This document shows positions 33,163 through 41,442 of a stretch of 41,442 nucleotides of DNA, piece by piece. A program made the position numbers and the translations under genes. This stretch comes from Acidobacteriota bacterium (GTDB taxonomy: Bacteria > Acidobacteriota > Polarisedimenticolia > JACPZX01): NCBI GenBank assembly GCA_016195325.1, contig JACPZX010000008.1, positions 1 through 41,442 on the forward strand. The letters run 5' to 3'. The notes under the pieces were generated by a model, which was not told the origin of the DNA, made no database searches, and saw nothing but the letters and a program-made list of their open reading frames with translations. Each line of letters opens with the position of its first letter. Positions within the stretch are counted from its first letter, which is position 1.

Positions 33163-34614
33163 GTGACCTTGAACGATTTCGACGTAGCCATCATCGGCGG
33201 CGGCCCCGCCGGACTGACCGCCGCCTTCGAGGCGGTAAAGGCCGGCCTCCGCCCCCTCGTCCTCGAGCGCAGCTCGTACATGGGGGGGATCGCGCGGACC
33301 GTGAACTACAAGGGGTACCGGTTCGACATCGGGGGCCACCGCTTCTTCACGAAGGTGAAGCGCGTCGACGACCTCTGGACGGAGATCCTCGGCGACCGCT
33401 TCCTCAGGCGGCCGAGGATGTCGCGGATCTACTACAACGAGAAGTTCTTCGCCTACCCGCTCAAGCCCCTCGACGCCTTCATGAAGCTCGGGCCCTTCGA
33501 GTCCCTCGCCTGCGTCGGCAGCCTCGCCCTGAGCAAGCTCCGCCCCAAGCCCGACGAGAGCCATTTCGACGCATGGGTCATCAACCGCTTCGGGCAGCGC
33601 CTCTTCGACACCTTCTTCCGCTCGTACACCGAGAAGGTGTGGGGGGTCCCCTGCGGCGAGATCAAGGCGGAGTGGGCGGCGCAGAGGATCAAGTCGCTCT
33701 CCCTGACCGGGGCGATCATGAACGCCTTCTTCAAGTCGGGGGATCACACGTCGCTGATCGAGGAGTTCAAGTACCCCGAGCTGGGACCCGGGCAGATGTG
33801 GGAGGCGTGCCGCGATCTGGTCATCGAGCGCGGCGGCGTCGTGATGAGCGGGATGGACGTGCGGCGCGTCACCCACGCCGGCGGCCGCGTCGAGACGGTC
33901 GTCGCCGCCGATTCCGAAGGGAAGGAGCAGGCCTTCCGCGCGAAGCACTTCGTCTCGTCGATGGCCCTCCGGGATCTCTTCGGCTGCCTCGCGCCGGCCG
34001 CGCCCCGCGGCGTCGCGGACGCCGCATCGCGCCTCCGGTACCGCGACTTCATCCTCGTCGCCCTCGTCATCGACAAGGCCGAGACCTTCCCGGACAACTG
34101 GATCTACATCCACTCGCCGAAGGTCAACGTCGGCCGCATCCAGAATTTCAAGAACTGGAGCCCCTCGCTGGTCCCCGACAGGACGAAGACGTGCCTCGGC
34201 CTCGAGTACTTCTGCTTCGAGAACGACGCGCTCTGGCGCACGCCCGACCGCGAGCTCATCGAGGCCGCCGGCCGGGAGCTGAAGGTGGTGGGGCTCCTCG
34301 CGAAGGGAGACGCCGTTCTCGACGGATGCGTCGTCCGCATGGAGAAGACCTACCCGATGTACGTCGGCGACACCTTCCGCGACGACCTCCACGCGATGAA
34401 GGGGTACCTCACCGGCCTGACGAACCTCCACTGCTGCGGCCGCAACGGTCAGCACCGGTACAACAACCAGGATCACTCGATGTACACCGCCTGCCTCGCC
34501 GTGGAGAACATGCTCGGCGCCCGCCACGACGTCTGGAACGTGAACGTCGAGCGCGTCTATCATGAGGAGGTGCAGCCCCTCGAGGACGAAAGCGGAAAGG
34601 AGATAGAAGCCTGA
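33163..34614 (+). CDS. FAD-dependent amine oxidase-like / UDP-galactopyranose mutase-like oxidoreductase
   Basis: 483 residues. FDVAIIGGGPAGLTAAFEAVKAG (from residue 6) is a dinucleotide-binding motif; GGIARTVNYKGYRFDIGGHRFF and the later NGQHRYNNQDHSMYTA are shared by the 'NAD(P)/FAD-dependent oxidoreductase' group that lies between protoporphyrinogen oxidase and UDP-galactopyranose mutase. YTEKVWGVPC and PKVNVGRIQNFKNWSP are also found in that group. These proteins are often near envelope-polysaccharide genes, but their reaction is mostly unknown. The start is GTG 33163 or TTG 33169; positions further upstream fall into the promoter. Its stop overlaps the next gene's CTG. Confidence 0.75.
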   Translation: MTLNDFDVAIIGGGPAGLTAAFEAVKAGLRPLVLERSSYMGGIARTVNYKGYRFDIGGHRFFTKVKRVDDLWTEILGDRFLRRPRMSRIYYNEKFFAYPLKPLDAFMKLGPFESLACVGSLALSKLRPKPDESHFDAWVINRFGQRLFDTFFRSYTEKVWGVPCGEIKAEWAAQRIKSLSLTGAIMNAFFKSGDHTSLIEEFKYPELGPGQMWEACRDLVIERGGVVMSGMDVRRVTHAGGRVETVVAADSEGKEQAFRAKHFVSSMALRDLFGCLAPAAPRGVADAASRLRYRDFILVALVIDKAETFPDNWIYIHSPKVNVGRIQNFKNWSPSLVPDRTKTCLGLEYFCFENDALWRTPDRELIEAAGRELKVVGLLAKGDAVLDGCVVRMEKTYPMYVGDTFRDDLHAMKGYLTGLTNLHCCGRNGQHRYNNQDHSMYTACLAVENMLGARHDVWNVNVERVYHEEVQPLEDESGKEIEA

Positions 34615-35387
34615 CGCGTCCTTGGCCCGCCGCGGCCCTCCTGTCCGTCGCCGTGAGCCTCGCGGCCTCCGGCGCCGCCGAGAAACCCCGCATCGTCCCG
34701 ATGCCCGCCCCCCCGCAGGGTCCGAAGATCCGCCGGGTCTCCCATGACGCCGTGAAGCCGGTCCTGCCCGGCGCCTCCGTCGTCGTCACCGTCAGCGCGG
34801 AGCCGGGAATGAACGCCACCGTCGCGATCGGCGCCCTCGTCACCGCGATCGCGTGCTCACCCCGGAGCGACGATCCTTCGACTTACCTCTGCCCCGCAAC
34901 CGTCCCCTCCGGAGGAGACGGGCCGCAGCGCGTGCGGGCCACCGTGACGAACGCCCGCGGGGAATCGTCGGCGCTCTCCGCCAATCTCCCCCTCGTGGTG
35001 GAGCCCTTCGATCCGTGGAAGGAGCCGAACGCCCTCAATGTCCGCCTCGCCCCCGCGTATTTCGCGAGCGGCTCGGCCGATCTCGATCCCGCCGCGCGGG
35101 CCGCGCTCTCGAAGGACGCGGACGCCCTGAAAGCGCATGCCGCCCTCGCGATCGCCGTCGAAGGGCACGCCGACCCGGACGAGGGAGGGGATCTCGACGT
35201 TCTCTCGAGACGTCGCGCCGAAGCGGCGCGCGACCTCCTCGCCTCGCTCGGCGTCCCCGCCGCGCGCATGGCGGTGCGGCCCCTGGGTGCGACTCAGCCT
35301 CTGAGCGCCGCGTCCGTGGCCGAGACGCGGCCGCTGAACCGCCGCGTGATGGTCGTCTTCGAGCCCGCCCCCGCGAAGACCCCCTGA
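34611..35387 (+). CDS. OmpA-family protein, probable CTG start
   Basis: 258 residues from CTG 34611. Read from CTG, the N-terminus is M-TRPWPAAALLSVAVSLAASGAAEK, a complete signal peptide. The first standard codon, GTG 34653, would leave only SLAASGAA of it. AAAGGAGA lies 8 nt before the CTG, and CTGA overlaps the previous TGA in the way of ATGA couplings. The middle is a beta-rich, Ig-like part (about 50-130). The C-terminal OmpA domain (about 140-255) has YFASGSADLDPAARAAL, IAVEGHADPDEGG and LSRRRAEAARDLLASLGV, which bind peptidoglycan in this family. It probably ties the envelope to the cell wall. Confidence 0.8.
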   Translation: MTRPWPAAALLSVAVSLAASGAAEKPRIVPMPAPPQGPKIRRVSHDAVKPVLPGASVVVTVSAEPGMNATVAIGALVTAIACSPRSDDPSTYLCPATVPSGGDGPQRVRATVTNARGESSALSANLPLVVEPFDPWKEPNALNVRLAPAYFASGSADLDPAARAALSKDADALKAHAALAIAVEGHADPDEGGDLDVLSRRRAEAARDLLASLGVPAARMAVRPLGATQPLSAASVAETRPLNRRVMVVFEPAPAKTP

Positions 35388-35417
35388 TCCGCCGCGCGCT
35401 GAAGCCGCGTCGGCGCG

Positions 35418-35426
35418 TGCTATACT
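35418..35426 (+). promoter_or_regulatory. Extended -10 promoter (TGC-TATACT) before the EF-G paralogue
   Basis: TGCTATACT (35418-35426) has the TGn extension and five of six -10 bases. Start near 35433, leaving a leader of about 157 nt that holds a small ORF. Confidence 0.4.
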
Positions 35427-35445
35427 CCGCGTCCATCTTCAAGGT

Positions 35446-35609
35446 TCTATGAGACTTCCATCGTGTGGGCGCGCCGCCTCAGACCGCGGGGCGCTCATGC
35501 TGACGCCGTGCGCCCGCCGAGGTCCAGGGTCCATGTCCGCGACGGGAATGGGAACGGCCCGCCGGACCCCCACCGGACAAGGAGGCTGAATGAAAGTCTA
35601 TGAGACTTC
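35446..35609 (+). repeat. 13-nt direct repeat across the EF-G leader and start
   Basis: TCTATGAGACTTC occurs at 35446-35458 and again at 35597-35609, 151 nt apart. The first covers the start codon of the leader ORF; the second covers codons 3-7 of the EF-G gene. Confidence 0.5.
35449..35589 (+). CDS. Possible leader peptide ORF upstream of the EF-G paralogue
   Basis: An ATG at 35449 opens a 46-codon frame that ends with TGA at 35587-35589, directly next to the EF-G ATG (TGAATG). The peptide begins MRLPSCGRAASDRG and ends TPTGQGG; it matches nothing I know. It has only a weak AAGG ribosome site. It could be a coupling or regulatory ORF, but a 46-codon frame can arise by chance in such GC-rich sequence. 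Confidence 0.25.
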   Translation: MRLPSCGRAASDRGALMLTPCARRGPGSMSATGMGTARRTPTGQGG

Positions 35610-37692
35610 GGAGATCCGCAACGTCGCTGTCGTCGGGCACGGTGCATCCGGGAAGACCTCCCTCGTCTCGGCCCTTCTCTTCTCGTCAGGGGCCGTGAAC
35701 CGGTTCGGCAAGGTGGACCAGGGGACGACGATCACCGACTACGACGAGGAGGCGATCGAGCGGAAGAAGACGGTCACGGCGTCGGTCTGCCACCTCGAGT
35801 GGAACAAGAACAAGCTCAATCTCATCGACACCCCCGGATACGGCGCGTTCATGCACGAGGCGCGCTCTTCCCTGCGCGTCGTCGAGGGGGCCCTCGTCGT
35901 GATCGACTCGAGCCACGGCGCCGAGGTGAACACCGAGAAGGTGTGGGGATACGCCGAGGAGTTCGGGGTGGCCCGCATCCTCGTCGTCAGCCGGATGGAT
36001 CGCGAGCGGGCCTCCTTCACCCGCGCCCTCGAGTCGGTGAAGAAGTCGCTCTCGCGCTCCTGCGTCGCCGTCCAGATCCCGATCGGCGAGGAGAAGGAGT
36101 TCAAGGGGGTCGTGGACCTGGTCCACATGAAGGCGTATTTCTTCCAGGCGGACGAGAGCGGGAAGTTCACCGAGGGGCCGATCCCCGCGAACCTCGCCGA
36201 CGCGGCGAAGTCGGCGCGCGAGAGCCTGATGGAGGCGGTGGCCGAGGGTGACGACACGCTGATGGAGCACTACTTCGAGAAGGGGGAGCTCCCCGAGGGA
36301 GAGCTCGAGTCGGGCCTCAAGAAGGGGGTCGCCGACGGGCGCCTCTTCCCCGTCCTCGCCGCCTCGGGGGTCCACAACATCGGCGCCCAGCCGATCCTCG
36401 ACGCGATTTTCTCGTGGATCCCCTCCCCGGCCGCGACGGCCGAGGTGAAGGGGACGAACCCCGCAGACCATTCCGAGATCTCCCGCCAGCCCGCATCGTC
36501 GGGATCGCCGTCGGCCTTCGTCTTCAAGACGCTCATCGACCCGTTCGCCGGAAAGATCTCGTACTTCCGCGTCTATTCGGGGACGATCAAGGGCGAGTCC
36601 CACCTCCTGAACGTGGCGCGCGGCGAGATGGAGAAGCTCACCACGGTCGATACGGCGCAGGGGAAGACCCTCGCCCCCATCCCGGAGATCCGCGCCGGCG
36701 ACATCGGCGCTGTGACGAAGCTCAAGGTCACGGCGACCGGCGACACGCTCGCCGACAAGGCGCACCCGATCCGCTACGAGCCGGTCCATTTCCCCGAGCC
36801 CGCGATCTCGTGGGCCATCGAGCCGAAGACGCGCGCCGACGAGGACAAGATCTCGGCGGCGCTCCACAAGCTCCTCGACGCGGACCCGATGCTCCGGACG
36901 AGCCGCGACGCGCAGACCCACGAGATGCTGATCTCGGGGGCCGGCCAGGAGCACGTCGAGGTGATGCTCTCGAGGCTGAGGAGGCAGGGGGTCGAGGCGA
37001 AGCTGAAGATCCCGAAGATCCCCTACCGCGAGACGATCACGCGCTCCGTGAAGTACGTCGAGTACACGCACAAGAAGCAGACCGGCGGCGCCGGACAGTT
37101 CGCGAAGGTGGCGATCGACGTCGAGCCACTTCCCCGCGGCGGCGGGTACGAGTTCGTCGACCGGATCGTCGGCGGCGTCATCGATCAGTCCTTCCGGCCG
37201 AGCGTGGACAAGGGGGTCCAGTCGAAGATGGTCGGCGGGGTCGTCGCCGGGTACCCGGTCGTGGACGTCCGGGTCAGCCTCGTCGACGGGAAGACGCACC
37301 CGGTGGACAGCAAGGACATCGCCTTCCAGGTCGCCGGGCGCGAGGCCTTCAAGAAGGCCGTGCACGACGCGAGGCCCACGCTCCTCGAGCCGACCATGAG
37401 CGTCGAGATCAGCGTTCCCGAGGAGACGATGGGCGACATCGTCGGCGATCTGAACTCGCGGCGCGGCCGCGTCATCGGCATGGACCAGAAGGGGCACACG
37501 CAGGTCATCCGCGCCACCTGCCCGCTCGCCGAAATGCTGAGCTACTCGGCCACGCTCAACTCGATCACGTCGGGGCGCGGCTCGTTCCACATGGAGATCG
37601 CCTCGTACGACGAGGTCCCGGCCCACCTCCAGGAAAAAATCATCGCCGAGGCGAAGGCGGCCCGCGGCGTCGAGAAGGAAGAAGAGGCCTGA
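35590..37692 (+). CDS. Elongation factor G paralogue (EF-G-2 type) with altered G motifs
   Basis: 700 residues with all EF-G domains: G domain (1-about 290), domain II (about 310-400, [15 protein letters not shown]), III, IV ([14 protein letters not shown]) and V ([37 protein letters not shown]). The nucleotide motifs differ from canonical EF-G: G1 is GHGASGKTS (16-24) without HID/A, G2 is [10 protein letters not shown]3 is DTPGY (80-84) with Tyr for the catalytic His, G4 is SRMD (134-137) for NKMD. DTPGY is a known mark of the EF-G-2 subgroup; SRMD is rarer. It may be a ribosome factor with slow or altered GTP use. AAGGAGGC precedes ATG 35590. It leads an operon with asnS, rimO and pgpA. Confidence 0.85.
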   Translation: MKVYETSEIRNVAVVGHGASGKTSLVSALLFSSGAVNRFGKVDQGTTITDYDEEAIERKKTVTASVCHLEWNKNKLNLIDTPGYGAFMHEARSSLRVVEGALVVIDSSHGAEVNTEKVWGYAEEFGVARILVVSRMDRERASFTRALESVKKSLSRSCVAVQIPIGEEKEFKGVVDLVHMKAYFFQADESGKFTEGPIPANLADAAKSARESLMEAVAEGDDTLMEHYFEKGELPEGELESGLKKGVADGRLFPVLAASGVHNIGAQPILDAIFSWIPSPAATAEVKGTNPADHSEISRQPASSGSPSAFVFKTLIDPFAGKISYFRVYSGTIKGESHLLNVARGEMEKLTTVDTAQGKTLAPIPEIRAGDIGAVTKLKVTATGDTLADKAHPIRYEPVHFPEPAISWAIEPKTRADEDKISAALHKLLDADPMLRTSRDAQTHEMLISGAGQEHVEVMLSRLRRQGVEAKLKIPKIPYRETITRSVKYVEYTHKKQTGGAGQFAKVAIDVEPLPRGGGYEFVDRIVGGVIDQSFRPSVDKGVQSKMVGGVVAGYPVVDVRVSLVDGKTHPVDSKDIAFQVAGREAFKKAVHDARPTLLEPTMSVEISVPEETMGDIVGDLNSRRGRVIGMDQKGHTQVIRATCPLAEMLSYSATLNSITSGRGSFHMEIASYDEVPAHLQEKIIAEAKAARGVEKEEEA

Positions 37693-37696
37693 GACC

Positions 37697-38995
37697 TTGC
37701 TCCAGACGCACACGCTGATAAAGGATCTCGACAAGCACGAGGGGAAGGACGTCGTCCTCCGCGGCTGGGTCTACCACAAGCGCGACATCGGGAAGATCCG
37801 GTTCCTGGTCATCCGGGACGGCACGGGATACGCGCAGGGGGTGGTCGTCAAGAAGGAGGTCGATGAGGCGGTCTTCGATCTCGCCGACCAGCTCACGCAG
37901 GAATCCTCGTTCGAGATGCGCGGGACCGTGCGCCGCGAGGCGCGCGCCCCGGGCGGCTTCGAGATCGGCGTGAAGCAGCTCGTCCCCTTCCACATCGCGC
38001 CGGAGTACCCGATCTCGCCGAAGGAGCACGGCGTCGAGTTCCTCATGGACAACCGCCACCTGTGGCTCAGGTCCTCGCTCCAGCACGCCGTCCTGAGGAT
38101 CAGGAGCGAGGTCGCGCACGCGTGCCGCGAGTTCTTCGACTCGCGCGGCTACGTGCTGATCGACTCGCCCATCCTCACCCCCGCGGCGTGCGAGGGGACC
38201 TCCACCCTCTTCGAGACCGACTACTTCGGGGAGAAGGCGTACCTGTCGCAGTCCGGGCAGCTCTACCTCGAGCCGGCGTGCATGGCCTTCGGCCGCGTCT
38301 ACTGCTTCGGCCCGACCTTTCGCGCGGAGAAATCGAAGACGCGCCGGCACCTCACCGAGTTCTGGATGATCGAGCCCGAGCTCGCCTTCGCCGATCTCGA
38401 CGACGTGATGCAGCTCGCCGAGGACTTCATCATGTACCTCGTCGAGCGCGTCCTGTCGCGGCGCCGCGAGGAGCTCAAGACGCTGGAGCGGGACGTGTCG
38501 AAACTGGAGGCGGTGACGAGGCCCTTCCCCCGGATGACCTACGACGACGCGGCGGCGAAGCTGAAGGAGGCGGGCGCGGAGTTCGAGTTCGGGAGCGACT
38601 TCGGCGCCCCGGACGAGACGATCCTCTCGAACCTTCACCCGAGCCCGCTCATGGTCACGCGCTACCCGGCGAGCGTGAAGGCCTTCTACATGCAGCCCGA
38701 CCCCGAGCGCCCGGACCGGGCGCTGTGCGTCGACGTGCTCGCCCCCGAGGGGTACGGCGAGATCATCGGCGGGAGCCAGCGCATCCACGATCACGACCTG
38801 CTGCTGTCGCGCATCCGGGAGCACGGCCTTCCCGAATCCGCGTTCAAGTGGTACCTCGACATCCGCAAGTACGGGACGGTCCCGCACGGCGGGTTCGGCA
38901 TGGGTATCGAGCGCGCCGTGACCTGGCTCTGCGGCATCCACCACCTGCGCGAGGCGATCCCCTACCCGCGCACCCTGGGACGGCTCTACCCGTGA
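37697..38995 (+). CDS. asnS: Asparaginyl-tRNA synthetase
   Basis: 432 residues, class IIb. An OB-fold anticodon-binding part ([27 protein letters not shown]) is followed by the catalytic domain with [28 protein letters not shown] (motif 2; the AEKSxTxRHL form marks AsnRS rather than AspRS) and [16 protein letters not shown] near the end (motif 3), finishing [10 protein letters not shown]. It charges tRNA-Asn, so the organism need not depend on GatCAB for Asn. The start is TTG 37697, 4 nt after the EF-G stop, with a weak GAGG ahead. Its stop overlaps the rimO GTG (GTGA). Confidence 0.93.
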   Translation: MLQTHTLIKDLDKHEGKDVVLRGWVYHKRDIGKIRFLVIRDGTGYAQGVVVKKEVDEAVFDLADQLTQESSFEMRGTVRREARAPGGFEIGVKQLVPFHIAPEYPISPKEHGVEFLMDNRHLWLRSSLQHAVLRIRSEVAHACREFFDSRGYVLIDSPILTPAACEGTSTLFETDYFGEKAYLSQSGQLYLEPACMAFGRVYCFGPTFRAEKSKTRRHLTEFWMIEPELAFADLDDVMQLAEDFIMYLVERVLSRRREELKTLERDVSKLEAVTRPFPRMTYDDAAAKLKEAGAEFEFGSDFGAPDETILSNLHPSPLMVTRYPASVKAFYMQPDPERPDRALCVDVLAPEGYGEIIGGSQRIHDHDLLLSRIREHGLPESAFKWYLDIRKYGTVPHGGFGMGIERAVTWLCGIHHLREAIPYPRTLGRLYP

Positions 38996-40374
38996 CGACC
39001 GTCGGCCTCGTGAGCCTCGGGTGCGCCAAGAACCAGGTCGACTCCGAGGTGATGCTGGGGATCCTCAGGCGCCGCGGGTTCGAGATCACGCACCATCCTT
39101 CGCGCGCGGACGTCCTCGTGGTGAACACCTGCGGCTTCCTCGAGGCGTCGAAGGAGGAGAGCTACGCCACGATCCGCGAGATGGGGGAGCTCAAGCGCAA
39201 GGGGCGGCTCCGGAGGCTCGTCGTCGCGGGCTGCCTCGTCCAGAGGAGCGCCGACGCGATGCGGGCCGATCTGCCGGAGGTCGATCGCTTCATCGCGCTC
39301 AACGACGTCGAGCGGATCGCCGAGGCGTGCGATCCGGACGCCGGGGCGTTCCAGATGGACGCGGGCGAGGCGACGTGGCTTCCGACCGTCGATTCCCCGC
39401 GCCTCCTCACGTCGCCGGGGCCGAGCGCCTACGTGAAGATCTCCGAGGGGTGCGACAACCCGTGCGCCTTCTGCGTCATCCCGCAGATCCGGGGGCGCTT
39501 CCGCTCCCGGCCCGCCGCCTCGCTCGTCGCCGAGGCGCGCGCGCTGTCCGAGGCGGGAGTTCGCGAGCTCAACCTCATCGCGCAGGACAGCACGTCGTAC
39601 GGCGACGACCTCGGCGAGGCCGGCTCGCTCCCCGCGCTGCTGCGCGCCCTCGGCGCCGTCGACGGCATCCGTTGGGTGCGGCTCCTCTACGCCTACCCGA
39701 ACAAGATGACGACCGAGCTGATGGACACCCTCGGCTCGGCCTGCGGCGTCCTCCCCTACCTCGACGTCCCTCTCCAGCACGCGTCGAAGGCGGCCCTCGC
39801 GCGCATGAGGCGCGGAGGGAGCCGGGCGTCGTTCACGCGGATGATCGAAGAGCTCCGGCGCCGCGTCCCGGCCCTCTCGCTGCGGACGACCTTCATCGTC
39901 GGGTTTCCCGGCGAGACGGAGGACGAGTTCGAGGAGCTCCGCTCCTTCGTCGAGGAGATCGAGTTCGACCACATCGGCGTCTTCACCTACTCGCACGAGC
40001 CGGGAGCCCCGTCCTTCACGATGGCCGACGACGTCCCGGCCTCGCTCAAGAGCGATCGCCGGCAGGTCCTCCTCGACCTCCAGGAGGGGATCGCGGAGAA
40101 GCTCTACCGCGCGCGCATCGGATCCACCGTCGAGGTCCTCGTGGAGGGGCCGGGGCCCGAACCCGGGACGCGGACGGGGCGGGCCGCCTTCCAGGCGCCG
40201 GAAGTGGACGGCGACGTCGTCGTCCACGGCGCGGGATCGCGCGAGGGGTTCGTGACGGTGAGGATCGACGACGCCGCGGCGTACCGGCTCGTCGGGATCA
40301 CGAGCGGGGGGGCCGCGAGCGGCGCCGTCCCGGCCGCCCCTCCCTCCCGGCGAACGCTCCGAGTGGTGTCGTAG
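38992..40374 (+). CDS. rimO: Ribosomal protein S12 methylthiotransferase RimO
   Basis: 460 residues from GTG 38992, which overlaps the asnS stop by four bases. The first cluster ligands are Cys11 ([12 protein letters not shown]), Cys47 (VVNTCGF) and Cys81 (VVAGCLVQR); the radical SAM triad is Cys154, Cys158, Cys161 (CDNPCAFC). CAKNxVDSE at the start, rather than the MiaB form, points to RimO, which methylthiolates Asp88 of S12. TRAM-like strands are at the end (about 370-440), followed by a Pro/Ala-rich tail. [18 protein letters not shown] is typical. Confidence 0.92.
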   Translation: MTTVGLVSLGCAKNQVDSEVMLGILRRRGFEITHHPSRADVLVVNTCGFLEASKEESYATIREMGELKRKGRLRRLVVAGCLVQRSADAMRADLPEVDRFIALNDVERIAEACDPDAGAFQMDAGEATWLPTVDSPRLLTSPGPSAYVKISEGCDNPCAFCVIPQIRGRFRSRPAASLVAEARALSEAGVRELNLIAQDSTSYGDDLGEAGSLPALLRALGAVDGIRWVRLLYAYPNKMTTELMDTLGSACGVLPYLDVPLQHASKAALARMRRGGSRASFTRMIEELRRRVPALSLRTTFIVGFPGETEDEFEELRSFVEEIEFDHIGVFTYSHEPGAPSFTMADDVPASLKSDRRQVLLDLQEGIAEKLYRARIGSTVEVLVEGPGPEPGTRTGRAAFQAPEVDGDVVVHGAGSREGFVTVRIDDAAAYRLVGITSGGAASGAVPAAPPSRRTLRVVS

Positions 40375-40896
40375 TTGAACGGCTCGCGGCCGCCCTCCTC
40401 CGCCGCTTCGCTCGCCGGCACGATATTCGCGACATGGTTCGGCACGGGCTTCGCCCCCGTCGCCTCGGGCACCGTCGCTACCGCCGCCGCCATTCCGCTC
40501 CAGCTCGCCGTTGCGCTTCTGCCCCCTCCGGGGATGCGCGTCTGGGCTGAAGCCGCGGCCATCGCCGTCACGTCGATTTTCGGCGCGATCGCCGCGGGGG
40601 CGCTCGAGAAGCGCCTCGGCCGCGAGGACCCGTCGGAGGCGGTCATCGACGAGGTGGCCGGGTATCTCGTCACGATGTTTCTCGTCCCGGTCGGCGTCGT
40701 CACGGTGATCGCCGGGTTCCTGCTATTCCGGATCTTCGACATCGTGAAGCCATGGCCCGCGGGGCCGGCCGAGCGCCTCGGCGGAGGGATCGGGATCATG
40801 GCCGACGATCTCGTCTGCGGCGTCTACGCGTGCCTGATCCTGCACGGCGGAGTGTGGCTCTTCGGCGCGTTCGCCCCGTTCGGGTCCGCGGGATGA
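40375..40896 (+). CDS. pgpA: Phosphatidylglycerophosphatase A
   Basis: 173 residues, the size of E. coli PgpA (about 172). Removes phosphate from phosphatidylglycerol phosphate in the inner membrane. ASGTVATAAAIPL, REDPSEAVIDEVAGYLVTMF, FRIFDIVKPWPAG and GGIGIMADDLVCGVYA are family signatures, with the acidic metal-binding residues in DEVAG and MADD. About four membrane segments are seen. The start TTG 40375 follows the rimO stop directly. A weak GAG-containing site lies upstream, so translation is probably coupled to rimO. Confidence 0.88.
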   Translation: MNGSRPPSSAASLAGTIFATWFGTGFAPVASGTVATAAAIPLQLAVALLPPPGMRVWAEAAAIAVTSIFGAIAAGALEKRLGREDPSEAVIDEVAGYLVTMFLVPVGVVTVIAGFLLFRIFDIVKPWPAGPAERLGGGIGIMADDLVCGVYACLILHGGVWLFGAFAPFGSAG

Positions 40897-40903
40897 CCGC
40901 GCG

Positions 40904-41442
40904 ATGAAGGTCTTCCGGAGCCTCTCGGCCGCCGGCTCGCTGCCCGCGCCCCACGTCGGCATCGGCAACTTCGATGGCGTCCACCTCGGCCACCAGCGGA
41001 TCCTCGAGGCGGCGATCCGCGGGGCGCGCGGCGCAGGGGGCACCGCCGTCGCGATGACCTTCGACCCCCATCCGCTGTCGATCCTGAGCCCCACCGGGCG
41101 CCCGCCACTCATCACCCCCTTCGAGGAGAAGGTCCGGGTGCTCGAGGCGCGCGGCCTCGACGTCCTGCTGGTCGTCCCGTTCACGCGCGAGCTCGCGGCG
41201 ATCTCCGCGGAGGCGTTCGTCTCGGACGTCCTCTCCCGCCAAGTCGGAGCGAAGCGCGTCTACGTCGGCGCCAACTTCCACTTCGGCCGCGGCGGCCAGG
41301 GGGACTTCGAGCTTCTGCGCCGCGAGGGAGGGCGGCTCGGCATCGACGTCGAGAAGGTGGAGGTGGTCCTCCTCGACAGCCGCCCGGTCTCCTCCACGCG
41401 CATCCGCGACAACATCGCGCGCGGCGCCGTCGATCGCGCCGC
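40904..41442 (+). CDS. ribF: Bifunctional riboflavin kinase / FMN adenylyltransferase, N-terminal part (runs off the window)
   Basis: The frame opens with ATG 40904 and stays open to the window end, covering 179 residues. The FMN adenylyltransferase domain is seen: VGIGNFDGVHLGHQ (the HxGH nucleotidyl-transfer motif), MTFDPHPLSIL, VGANFHFGRGGQGD and SSTRIRDNIARG. The riboflavin kinase domain is expected beyond the edge. It lies 7 nt after the pgpA stop, so it belongs to the same operon. Together the domains make FMN and FAD from riboflavin. Confidence 0.9.
   Translation, partial: MKVFRSLSAAGSLPAPHVGIGNFDGVHLGHQRILEAAIRGARGAGGTAVAMTFDPHPLSILSPTGRPPLITPFEEKVRVLEARGLDVLLVVPFTRELAAISAEAFVSDVLSRQVGAKRVYVGANFHFGRGGQGDFELLRREGGRLGIDVEKVEVVLLDSRPVSSTRIRDNIARGAVDRA

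Noticed and set aside
38062-38991. Open frame upstream of rimO in the same frame
   Set aside because: It lies inside asnS; rimO begins at the overlapping GTG 38992 where the conserved SLGCAKN region starts.

Overview
The window is a very GC-rich, densely packed stretch of bacterial chromosome with no rRNA, tRNA, insertion sequence, prophage or CRISPR array that I could see. Outer-membrane-type proteins, an LpxH-type lipid A phosphatase and an OmpA-domain protein point to a diderm (Gram-negative) organism. The gene mix (AcsA-type acetyl-CoA synthetase, DUF4388 protein, diheme peroxidase, several secreted proteins of unknown function, strong GC3 bias) would fit a deep Acidobacteriota-type lineage, but nothing here fixes the taxonomy.

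Layout. 1-2.9 kb: tail of an unknown gene, an outer-membrane barrel protein whose signal peptide is cut off by an in-frame TGA, and a CCA-adding enzyme. 2.9-7.5 kb: acsA, a class V aminotransferase (probable phosphoserine aminotransferase) and serA in one transcription unit. 7.6-13.1 kb: a secreted seven-fold repeat (beta-propeller-like) protein of atypical composition, a diheme cytochrome c peroxidase, a zinc-ribbon rhomboid protease (minus) and a secreted M16-like protein with a degenerate active site. 13.1-16.7 kb (minus): a STAS protein and a 1046-residue secreted protein that joins a TIM-barrel-like, a LolA-like and a beta-barrel-like part. 16.8-20.0 kb: SAM hydroxide adenosyltransferase, thiolase and glutaryl-CoA dehydrogenase. 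20.0-24.0 kb: DUF296 and DUF4388 proteins, a secreted Tyr/Pro-rich protein, a CDF zinc exporter and AcpS. 24.1-27.7 kb: class IV aminotransferase, a NYN-domain protein, LpxH and a secreted TPR protein. 27.7-33.0 kb (minus): a tightly overlapping operon DUF2400-nfo-queE-queC-queA-tgt, joining a DNA-repair pair to most of the queuosine pathway. 33.1-41.4 kb (plus): FAD oxidoreductase, OmpA-domain protein, EF-G paralogue, asnS, rimO, pgpA and the start of ribF.

Gene starts and signals. Several promoters can be read by eye as TTGAC(x)-16/17-(T/C)A(N)(N)(N)T. Four genes (cca, acpS, the class IV aminotransferase, DUF2400) have a -10-like element only 6-8 nt before the start codon and no Shine-Dalgarno, which suggests leaderless mRNAs. 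Two genes look as if they start at CTG: the OmpA-domain protein at 34611, where only CTG gives a full signal peptide, and the NYN protein at 24978, where only an upstream start includes a perfect leucine-zipper heptad. The DUF2400/FAD-oxidoreductase divergent region carries a perfect 12+4+12 palindrome that contains both -35 elements.

The most unusual items are the repair/queuosine operon and its palindromic promoter, the three-part secreted giant, the CTG starts, and the EF-G paralogue with altered G motifs. I did not find a clear-cut new defence or mobile system.
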